From Orobanche coerulescens (taxonomy: Eukaryota; Streptophyta; Magnoliopsida; Lamiales; Orobanchaceae), in NCBI GenBank assembly GCA_033398695.1, contig CM065817.1, positions 65,584,001 to 65,648,000 of the forward strand: a DNA stretch of 64,000 nt, written 5' to 3'. Position numbers and translations under genes: made by a program. The notes below the pieces were generated by a model. The model had not been told where the DNA came from. It saw only the letters and a list, made by a program, of their open reading frames with translations, and made no database searches. Positions 56,134 to 64,000 of this stretch are shown one piece after another. Within the stretch, counting starts at the first letter, position 1. Each line of letters begins with the position of its first letter.

Positions 56134-57694
56134 TCCCGAGCAAGACTCTTTATTAATCACACTCCAAAAATAAAAATAAGAAAAATTAATACACACTTAA
56201 ATTAAAATATAAAAAGAGAAAAGGAGATCAAAATGCCATTAATAAACAACAACCAGCTTTATACAGTAGATAGAAATGAATCAAGATTCAAAATAAATCT
56301 ACTAATATTTTTGAAGTTAAAACACGGTTTTTATTTTGTAATTCCAAAATCAAGGTTTCCCCCCCCCAAAAGGTTGATTATTTCTTTCCCACTCGTGATA
56401 CACACGACTCCCTTTAATGGTTGCTCTCGATCACTCGTTTATTTTTCGACTCAATATGAAGAAGAATTTCATTGGCGTCATCAAATATTGTGATTTTCAC
56501 AAAATTGAGTGTATTGAAATTCAGCTGCTAATTAATTCAAATCTGCTCATAAACTATGTCCCTTTTAGTGATAGCTTTCACACCGTTATTTGCTAACGTG
56601 TAGCTCTTTTCACTAACACAATTTCTATCTCATTTTTTTTCGTAAAAAGGTGATAACTTTCACACCGTTATTTGCTAACGTGTTGCTCTTTTCACCAATT
56701 TTTCTGAGACGGCAGCTACGCACCAACAATGGTTAGTCCTTTATTTTTCGCAAAATTTAAGACTTCCAAAATTAGGCATTTATTCGCTCAACACTTCTCC
56801 TTTTCGTCATTTATTTTTTTAGGTGATAGCTTTCACACCGTTATTTGCTAACGTGTAGCTCTTTTCACCAATGACTCCTTTTTTTTTTTAGGGAATAGAA
56901 TTTTTGCAAAAAATCATTTTTTAGTTAAGCATGAAAAAATCAAAAACTCCACAAATTAAGTAAATTTCAGTTTTATTTTTCATCAACCAATTGATTCTTC
57001 TTTTCTCAAGGTAACAAATGACTCGATTTTATATGATAATTACAAGGCTTGGAAAGAGAGATTAAAGCTCAAAAATTTTGGAATATACAATTTTTTAACC
57101 GGTTAAAACGATTTTAGAAACTTGTATATAGCTAATTTATTGGTGTTATGGCCAGATCTAGAAATCTCAGAAATCAAAATACTTTATAAATATATATATA
57201 TATTATATATATATTATATATATATATATAAGGCAAATAACCGAATCAATCAAAACACACCAAAATAATTAAACAAACCACCCCCAAACTTGAAAATAAA
57301 ACTGTCCTCAGTTTAAAAAAATAAAAAATAAAAATCAATGCAGAAAAGCAGAATACTCCCTGTTAAGAAAGTTGATGTCTGAGCTAACTCCTTTTAGAAT
57401 CTGCAAGAGAATAAATATACGAGGCACACAACAAAAGAAAATAAAATATACTCGTAAGTATAACACAATGTTTAAGATGCGCATCAAGAAAGTCCGAAGA
57501 GTCGCCTTACGCTGCCATCAAAGTTTTTATAAAAAAAAAACACACAATAAACATTACAGTAATAAAATAACAATACATAAATCGCGAATAGATGCGCGTC
57601 AAGAGATCAAGAAGAAACTCCTTAAACTGCCATCATTTAGCACGATTATTACACACGACAGAAAGTAAAAATACAAGAGGTCCGACATGGGTTA
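56134..57694 (-). other. Element Y internal region downstream of the LOG-like pseudogene
   Basis: AT-rich and without a convincing ORF. Holds a thrice-repeated 48-bp dyad (56567, 56649, 56822), an AT microsatellite (about 57187-57229), an internal copy of the polypurine tract motif (57281-57297) and a diverged duplication (about 57477-57526 and 57591-57640). Confidence 0.6.
56567..56869. repeat. Three copies of a 48-bp imperfect palindrome in element Y
   Basis: Copies at 56567-56615, 56649-56696 and 56822-56869. Each runs GGTGATAGCTTTCACAC, CGTTATTTGCTAACG, TGTAGCTCTTTTCACC, so outer GGTGA/TCACC, middle AGCT/AGCT and inner CGTTA/TAACG arms pair. Copies differ by few bases, and the sequence between them is unrelated. 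Confidence 0.85.
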
Positions 57695-58350
57695 TCAAAG
57701 GGAGAGGAATGAATCCACTTTTCGTTTTCTCACGGTAAAATCTTCTACCCAGACAATTTTAGCTAGAGCTGGATCTGGTTGAGGAACAAATTCATTGAGT
57801 TTTTTGATTAGTTCTTCTGGTGTTGTTGCAACGACTATGATTCGTTTTGCACGCTCGGAAATAAATCCCTTTTCAGCAGAGTAGTCGATGAAAGACAGTA
57901 AACCATCAAAGAAACCATTGACATTAAGCACACCTATTGGTTTTTGATGAACATTTAGCTGGGCTCTGGTAACCACATGAAAAAGTTCCTCAAGGGTGCC
58001 AAAACTACCGGGAAGGGTGATAAATGCGCCAGAATTATTTATCATGTGAGTTATGCGATCTTGCATATTTACAGATCTGAACTCATCTCCAATAGTTGAC
58101 CCGGTGATTTTACTTTCATCCAGAGGTTTTGGGATTACTCCCCAACACTCTTACTCCTTCCATATAGGCAGAAGCAGCAGCTCGTCCCATTAATCCTAGA
58201 CTTCCTCCTCCGTAAACTACATGAATGCATTTTTCTCCTAAGGTACGACCCAAGTTGTGGCACCTTGATAAAGCATGCCTCTTTTCCAGGACTAGCTCCA
58301 CCAAAAATGCATACTGTGTTAAATTTTTTTGTTGAAGATGATGACTCCAT
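57695..58350 (-). pseudogene. LOG-like cytokinin riboside 5'-monophosphate phosphoribohydrolase retrocopy inside element Y
   Basis: Minus strand from MESSSSTKKFNTVCIFGG (58350) to the stop at 57695. LOG enzymes release active cytokinin bases from nucleotide precursors in the cytosol. Family motifs in order: VCIFGGASPGK near the start, LGRTLGEKCIHVVYGGG with SLGLMG, then MQDRITHMINNSGAFITLPG, FGTLEELFHVVTRAQLNVHQ, KPIGVLNVNGFFDGLLSFID and a C-terminal region with PQPDPALAKI. The conserved PGGxGTxxE motif reads PGSFGTLEE. Two single-base frameshifts (near 58280 and 58124-58144) break it into three frames. No intron interrupts it, while plant LOG genes normally have several (established knowledge), so it looks copied from mRNA. 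Length without breaks, about 218 codons, is normal for the family. Confidence 0.86.
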
Positions 58351-58665
58351 TTTTGAAAAGAAAAAAAATTTTTTAGAGAGAAACAGAGAAAAGTGCAAGT
58401 TTGAGGGATGAATGAAAGAAACTAGTAGAAAGTTTATTTATAGAAGAAAAAGAAGGTAAAAATTGTTTAACAAGTTTGTGATTGCGTTGATTGCGCTTCA
58501 ACTACTCAATAGAATAATGAATGCATTTATCGCGTATCACATTTTTTTATTCAGAAAATCTCACCACATGACAAAAATAAAAGATACTTACGCGTATGTA
58601 CAGTAGTTGTGATTGTGGCTCACATCTTCCTCTGATTTTACGTTCAGAAACGGCCTAAACGCCTT
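58351..58665 (-). other. Spacer between the two Y genes
   Basis: AT-rich; no motif recognised. It may include the 5' untranslated part of the captured LOG transcript. Confidence 0.4.
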
Positions 58666-59211
58666 CTATGAGTCGGGGAGAAGCTTCCCATCCAATTTTC
58701 TTACAAATTGGCAAACAGGGTCTTTTAACGTCAGATTCCCAAGACGTTGTTCATATTCTGGTTTGAATTTATTCCACAAATATTGAATTCCGTAATATAC
58801 AAGTCCACTAGGATGCGTGTCAAGAGAAATTTCGATATTATCTAAATTCTCTTTATTCAGACCATCATTAATGAACTGAATTTTATCTTCTCTGTTTGTA
58901 GATGGAATTCCTAAAGATCGACATTTTACGTTACAGTTCCATCTAGCACATTTATAGCAAACGGCTAGCATCTTTGCTCGTCGTTTCTTGGCATATGAAC
59001 TTTTTCCAAGCCACAGTAAAAATCTAGTCGGTGTTTCTGTGAATTCACCTTCTATTCTTACTTTGGCTTCGATAATGAATCTTATGTCAAAAGGTATGCT
59101 TTTATTCATAAGCAACCTCATCCTTTCAAGCCTTGTCTTGTAAATTTTTAAAATTGCATTTTTGCTTAGAAAGGGAAATCTTTTTTCGATTTTATACAAT
59201 GTTTCTTCCAT
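58666..59211 (-). CDS. Unrecognised 181-residue ORF of element Y
   Basis: Open frame on the minus strand, first gene after the primer site. I choose the Met at 59211 (MEETLYKIEKRFPFL). The longer form from 59313 adds a Phe-rich stretch that looks like translated leader. It is basic in the first half (KIYKTRLERMRLLMNK, YAKKRRAKML) and has a cysteine cluster, CYKCARWNCNVKC, at about residues 85-97 (C-x2-C-x4-C-x3-C). This differs from the CCHC of gag. The C-terminal half has Trp and Tyr (YYGIQYLWNKFKPEY). No membrane segment in the 181-residue form. I do not recognise the family. It may be an element-specific protein or a second captured host fragment. That it is intact while the neighbouring LOG copy is broken is notable. 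Confidence 0.55.
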   Translation of the reverse strand: MEETLYKIEKRFPFLSKNAILKIYKTRLERMRLLMNKSIPFDIRFIIEAKVRIEGEFTETPTRFLLWLGKSSYAKKRRAKMLAVCYKCARWNCNVKCRSLGIPSTNREDKIQFINDGLNKENLDNIEISLDTHPSGLVYYGIQYLWNKFKPEYEQRLGNLTLKDPVCQFVRKLDGKLLPDS

Positions 59212-59431
59212 GACAAAAAAAATAAAAATAAAATGACAATGAAAATAATTGAAGAAAATATCTACAAATATCAGTTGTTGTGGGAAACTGAAAAATCCGA
59301 CTTTAATAGTCACGGAGTACCGTTATCCGCCACTTGACCGGACAAACACAATTTAGTACTAAGTTACAACGTCGAGAAATTTGTACTTATAAAAATAGTT
59401 TACAATGTAAGATTTCAAATATAACTTATAC

Positions 59432-59450
59432 TTCCCCGGCAACGGCGCCA
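59432..59450 (-). other. Primer binding site of element Y
   Basis: Minus strand TGGCGCCGTTGCCGGGGAA, preceded by TTTT, six bases from the LTR end. This is the primer-site type of Athila/Tat gypsy elements, complementary to the 3' end of a tRNA such as tRNA-Asp (family knowledge; the exact tRNA is inferred). Confidence 0.85.
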
Positions 59451-59456
59451 AAAACT

Positions 59457-61011
59457 TGACACGCTTTTAGTGTAACTATCGCAAGTGCACGATATTATAT
59501 CAAGTAGTAAAGTGGACTTTTTGAGCCCGGTTTATCGATCCCACAAGGAAGTTTGGTTATAATTTGAATTATACACTATTAGTCTATTTTTATAGATACT
59601 ATGATAAGTGAAACACACAATTAAAATGTTTGGTTTAATATTTGCAAAGAAAATGCAATAATAGTTCTAATATTATAAGGAAATAAAAAGATAGCAATAA
59701 TAATAGATTGATTAAAGATAAAATGAAATAGTTGGGATTACAAACTTAATTCGTCATTAGTTATAAAAGATGTATAGGAGATCATAAAATAAATTTACTT
59801 ATTATGTTGTGTAGATTCGATTTTCCTTAAAAAGACGGTTTCTCTTTCGAACTATAAAACGCCCCTTACATATTGAATCAATCCACTATATTTCTATATT
59901 GATTGGCTTCAATACATAGCATTAGGATTTATGAAAATAACTCAAAGAATCATCTAAGGACTAGGGGTATATTTCTATCCCCTAGAACAACTTAGAGTGA
60001 AGATCATTTGATCTAATCAAACATATTTTCTTTGGAAACATATGAAGACCATAAATATCGTCATTTATTGGCCAAATAAATAAAGATTGTTAAAACAATG
60101 AAAATCACACACAATAATAAGTAATTCACAATAGATCTTTTATACAAACATAAATAACATGACTAACCTTGTTTATAATCCCAACTAAAGATTACTTAGC
60201 CCATGATGGGTTTATTACACATATTACAAGCTTGTGTGGTCATTATTAGTTGAATCAAGAGAAAGAATTGATCCTAACTCCCTTAGTAGATAAAGGAGAT
60301 AGAAGCAATAAACTCTCTGAACAACATATGTTATACCACACTTACAAAGATCACTCAAGAACACAAGTGTGTTCTTCACACAAAAAGAAAAGTTTACAAA
60401 AAATGGAAAATTATAAGATGAATGATGAATGATGAAGGATCTAAGGGGTCTATTTATACACCTAAAGTCATCTAATAGCTTCAAAACTCCTGCATTATAA
60501 CATTAGATCGGATCAATGCCAGCCATCCCCTCAATAATACACAAAAAGTATAAAAAATTAGACAAATCATAACAATCTGTCAAGAGTTACGGCCGTAACT
60601 AGGGTGACTTACGACCGTAACTCCTGAATATTACGGCCGTAACTTGGCTTTGTAAATTTATTCACTGGTTGCTTTGAAAGTTACGTTTTCAGCCCAGAAT
60701 TCCTCAGACTTTGCGTTTTTGCCCCAGATCTTCTTCGGATGATAACTTTTGATATATAACTCTGATTTTGAATCCGGAAAGACTGCCGAATTCGTCTCGG
60801 AAAGCCCTAAAACATCAAAATTCAATAAATAGAATATTTATTAAACATGTTGTTTCTTGAGTAATTCAGTTATTTAATCCGATCATCATCCGATAAAAAT
60901 AAAATTATTAAAACTAATAAATTAAAAGCAAAAAACGAGTAGACTAGCTCAATTATGGGTGAATTTTATCGATACAAACCATGGATAAGTGTACAAAACT
61001 GACACTTATCA
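59457..61011 (-). mobile_element. 5' LTR of element Y
   Basis: 1555 bp, nearly identical to 45742-47316. Three palindrome units at 60587, 60609 and 60631; TATA at 60451-60458. Ends next to the TTACT duplication. Confidence 0.9.
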
Positions 61012-61016
61012 TTACT

Positions 61017-61543
61017 CTAGGAAGGTTTTCGTATTCTTGCTTAAACTAAAATAGGATGTGTTTGAAAAATTTCAAAATTGGAGAATTTTAATGGAAAATC
61101 AAACAGGTAAACGAATTCGAAAACTTAGGACTGATAATGGTCTGGAATATTACAATACTCAGTTTGATACTATGTGTACCAAAAATGGCATCCGTAGGCA
61201 TAAGACAGTTCCCAACACCCCTCAACAAAACGGGGTAGCTGAGCGAATGAACCGAACCCTTCTTGAAAAGGTAAAGTTCATGCTTGCCACTTCCGGATTG
61301 TCCAAAAGTTTTTTGGGTGAGGCTCTTTTAACTGCTGCCTATCTTATTAATAGATCTCCTTCTGTTCCGTTGAATGGTAATTACCCTGAGTCTGTGTGGT
61401 CAGGTCATTCTGTTGATTTCTCAAACATTCGTGTGTTTGGCTGTGCTGCTTATGTGCATCAAAATATTGATAAATTTGAACCTATGGCCATCAGATGTGT
61501 TTTTCTTGGTTACCCTGATGGTGTTAAAGGCTATCGATTATGA
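61017..61543 (+). pseudogene. pol: Integrase of copia X, main part (broken)
   Basis: Continues the frame interrupted at 45741. Motifs: SRKVFVFLL, a TAG near 61050, FEKFQNWRILMENQTGK, LRTDNGLEY (catalytic Asp), TVPNTPQQNGVAERMNRTLL (catalytic Glu), LINRSPSVPLNG, FGCAAYVH, CVFLGYPDGVKGYRL. TGA at 61541-61543 falls where copia proteins usually have Trp. Confidence 0.92.
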
Positions 61544-63568
61544 GTTAGATCTGAACCTGGCTTGAAGGTTATAACTAGTAGGGATGGGGTCTTCAATGAA
61601 ATTGAATTTTCTTGTCTTGATAACCCATTGCCTGCTCCTGTTATACCAACTGAAACATCTTCTAACCCTGTTCAGATCAGGGTGGAGCATCTTAGTGATA
61701 GTGAAGTACATGTTGAATCTGAGAATGAGAAAAATACTGAATCTTCTAATGCTCAGTCTAATAATCCTGAAAATGAAGATGAATATGGATATGTTCTAGA
61801 TGATTTGTCTGATTATCAATTAACTAGGGATAGGACTAGAAGGAACATTAGAAGACCTGTTCATTTAGATGATTTTCATATGGCTTCTCTTTCTTTCAGT
61901 GTGTTTGATATACTTAGTCGTAATGAACCTAACACTTACAATGAAGTTCTAAAATCCGATAACTCTAATGAATGGTTAACTGCTATGAATGAAGAGATGA
62001 CATCCTTGCATGCTAACCAAACTTGGACCCTTGTTCCGAAACCTAAGAACTATTCGTTGATCGATTGCAAATGGTTGTTCAAGGCTAAAAATGAAGAAGA
62101 TAGTGTCAGCTTCAAAGCTTGGTTAGTTGCTAAAGGTTTCACTCAACGTGAAGGTATTGATTATACCAAAAATTTTGCTCCTGTAGTTAAATTCACCACT
62201 GTTCGGATCATGCTAGCATTAATTGCACATCATAATTGGGAAATAAAACAATTAGATGTTAAGACTGCATTCTTGCATGGTGAATTAAAGGAAACCATAT
62301 TCATGAAACTACCTGAGGGTTTTCTAGATAACAACCATCGTGATCATGTTTGTCTTCTTAAAAAATCGTTGTATGGTTTGAAGCAATCTCCTAGACAGTG
62401 GAACAAAAAATTTAATGATTGCATGCTCACTTTGAAATTCCAGCGTAGTGCTTATGATTCATGCCTTTATTTTAAAATTGTTTCTGATGTTCCTACCTTC
62501 CTGCTCATTTATGTTGATGACATGCTTCTGATTAGTTATTGTATTAAATCAATTGATCATGTTCAAAATTGCCTAGATAAATAATTTGACATGAAATACC
62601 TAGGATATGTTAAAAGAATCTTAGGCATGAATATTGTTAGGGACAGACCCAATGGCACTTTATTTCTTAATCAGTCGTCTTACATCAGTAAAATTCTTGA
62701 TAAATTTTCTATGACTGATGGTAAAACTATGAGTCTGCCCTTGGCGCCTCATTTCTTATTATCTAAAACTCAGTCTTCGAAAAATGAATCTGAAATTAGT
62801 GAAATGAGATCTGCCCCTTATGCAAATGATATTGGATCTGTCATGTACCTCATATTTAGTACTAGGCCCGACATTACATATGTTGTGAGTTTTCTTAGTT
62901 GGTATATGGCTAATCCTGGTAGACCTCACTGGGAGGCCCTTAAGTGGTTACTTCGTTACTTCAAAAATTCAGTATCTAATGGTCTTATTTTCTCTAAATC
63001 TGCAGATGGGGTTAATCTTAAAGGATATGTTGACTCCAATTATACTAATGACATAGATGAATGTAAATCCACCACTTCTTATGTGTTTATCTTGTGTGGT
63101 TCGTGCATTTCATGGAAATCTCAACTTCAGCATATCGTTACTCTATCTACTACTGAAATTGAATATATTTCCACCACTGAAGCCTTTAAGGAGGCTATCT
63201 GGTTGAAAGGTTTACTTCTTGAAATTGGTGTTATTCGTGATAGTGTTGTGATTTTCTCTGACAGTCAATCTAGTATCCATTTGTGTAGAAATCCTGTTTT
63301 TCATGATCGTACTAAACACATTGATGTCATGCGCCATTTCATCCGTGATATCGGGGAAAAGGGTATAATTGATTTGAAGAAAATTCCGTCTCAATTTAAT
63401 CCTGTAGATATGGGCACTAAGTGCCTACCAGTTGAGAAAATCCGATTCTGTAAGTCGATATTGAATATCGACTCCCCTGACTTAGGGCCTTCTAAGCTTT
63501 CAGTTTCTTTTGCTATATTTGTGATAGATTTTCTAGTTTTCTTTGTGATTACTAGACTCATTTCTTAG
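61544..63568 (+). pseudogene. pol: Reverse transcriptase and RNase H of copia X (broken)
   Basis: An acidic linker (61600-61800) leads into RT: EMTSLHANQTWTLVPKPKN, CKWLFKAKNEEDS, QLDVKTAFLHGELKETIFM, KSLYGLKQSPRQW and the catalytic YVDDMLLIS (from 62510). TAA at 62582 breaks the frame after LDK. RNase H: GYVDSNYTNDIDECKSTT, FILCGSCISWKS, TLSTTEIEYISTTEAFKEA, SDSQSSIHLC, RTKHIDVMRHFIRD. Only one stop in about 675 codons, so X is not very old. Confidence 0.93.
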
Positions 63569-63693
63569 TGATTAATTTACGACTTTATATTTGTACTAAC
63601 TTTGTGTAATGTGCAGGTGGTGTGACGTTCGGCGATGATGACCTCCATCTCAAATTGTGTACCCCGATGGCTCATGTGGTCCGGGTGGAGAAA
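63569..63693 (+). other. 3' untranslated part and polypurine tract of copia X
   Basis: Short non-coding stretch ending in CCGGGTGGAGAAA (63681-63693), the polypurine tract, next to the 3' LTR. Confidence 0.75.
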
Positions 63694-64000
63694 TGTTGTT
63701 TTAAAGGCCCAAAATGAATTATTTTATGACTGGGCCCAATAATAATACATTTTATGTGCAGCCCAGATTTTTAGTACACCTAACCCAGGCCCGGATTCCA
63801 GAATACTCCTGGGATTAATCTCGGTCGTCCCTTTTGTAGGGCTTATCACACCCGTCCATCTGTATGATATATAAACCCTCGCCCCGTGAAACCCTAATCA
63901 TTTTTTCCGACTTCTTCTTCTTGCGCCGCTCTCCCGTTTCTTTCGTCTTCTCCAATATTTTTTTTCTCTCTCTTCTCTGAGTACCCCATTTTCCTTCCAA
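63694..64000 (+). mobile_element. 3' LTR of copia X, first 307 bp
   Basis: TGTTGTTTTAAAGGCCC onward matches 6915-7225 with scattered substitutions and small indels. Truncated by the window edge. TATA box at 63868-63874. Confidence 0.92.

Larger units (their letters stand above)
45742..61011 (-). mobile_element. Element Y: non-autonomous Ty3/gypsy (Athila/Tat-like) element with captured gene, minus strand, carrying nested F
   Basis: TTACT at 45737-45741 and 61012-61016 is the target duplication. LTRs are 45742-47316 (3' LTR) and 59457-61011 (5' LTR). The minus-strand primer site TGGCGCCGTTGCCGGGG (59432-59450) adjoins the right LTR and a polypurine tract (AAGTTTGGGGGTG) adjoins the left, fixing the orientation. 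Without F the internal region is about 3.35 kb. It contains a 181-residue unknown ORF and a LOG-like pseudogene, and no gag or pol that I can recognise. Confidence 0.9.
6915..64000 (+). mobile_element. Element X: Tork-like Ty1/copia retrotransposon, heavily interrupted; right end outside window
   Basis: The 5' LTR (6915-7850), primer site (7855), leader, gag (44227), protease and integrase start (to 45741), rest of integrase, RT and RNase H (61017-63568), polypurine tract and 3' LTR (63694 on) are collinear and in one orientation. They are separated by element A in the leader and element Y in the integrase. Subtracting those leaves an internal region of about 5.6 kb, normal for copia. The order protease-integrase-RT-RNase H defines Ty1/copia; gag and RT motifs look Tork/Tnt1-like (inference). 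Stops and frameshifts make it defective. Confidence 0.88.

Noticed and set aside
57372..57668. Plus-strand ORF of 98 residues
   Set aside because: Low-complexity Lys-rich translation of AT-rich DNA opposite the Y coding strand; no domain.
63815..64000. Minus-strand ORF at the right edge
   Set aside because: Antisense of the purine/pyrimidine-rich part of the X 3' LTR; the same stretch appears in the 5' LTR near 6947-7240.

Overview
The window is plant nuclear DNA, most likely from a repeat-rich eudicot genome. I find no intact host gene. Almost everything is LTR retrotransposon, and the few coding stretches are Ty3/gypsy or Ty1/copia genes broken by stops, frameshifts or nested insertions. 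The organism call rests on tRNA-iMet type primer sites, Tekay/Del-like gag-pol with long LTRs, plant-type MITEs and AT-rich flanks. The species cannot be named from the sequence.

Layout. Positions 1-1613 are the 5' part of a minus-strand gypsy LTR (element G). Positions 1614 to about 3290 are a badly decayed copia relic (H). From about 3290 to 6914 lies AT-rich intergenic DNA holding three MITE-like elements, a Stowaway end and a tandem array. From 6915 to beyond the right edge runs one Tork-like copia element (X). Its 5' LTR is at 6915-7850 and its 3' LTR starts at 63694. It has been opened up by nested insertions, each with a 5-bp target duplication readable on both sides. A (9168-44113) sits in the X leader (ATTTT). 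B (13686-37736) sits in the A gag (GCAGC). C (17034-31407, minus strand) sits in the B gag (GATAA). D (20610-29414) sits in an LTR of C (AACAG). A solo LTR, E (40818-42923), sits in the 3' LTR of A (CATGG). Y (45742-61011, minus strand) sits in the X integrase (TTACT). F (47343-56128) sits in Y (GCTAG). The deepest chain is X>A>B>C>D.

How they relate. B is the only gypsy element here with gag, protease, RT, RNase H, integrase and a chromodomain-like tail, and it is broken in several places. A, D and F keep LTRs, primer site, polypurine tract and gag remnants but no pol. C and E are deletion or solo-LTR derivatives. All six share LTR ends (TGTAAYA...GTTACA). Those with an internal region share the primer-site type, and A, B, D and F share a dyad before the polypurine tract. 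They look like a family mobilised by B-like partners. Y is a different non-autonomous gypsy lineage with a TGGCGCCGTTGCCGGGG primer site. It carries an intronless, frameshifted copy of a LONELY GUY (LOG) type cytokinin-activating enzyme gene and an unrecognised 181-residue ORF.

Most unusual signals. (1) Every LTR family examined, including unrelated Y, carries 12-bp CpG-rich palindromes repeated at a 22-24 bp step upstream of the TATA box, often in groups of four. (2) Hairpins near the LTR 3' ends show compensatory base changes between families. (3) A LOG-like host gene was captured by a retrotransposon. (4) A 48-bp dyad occurs three times downstream of that captured gene.
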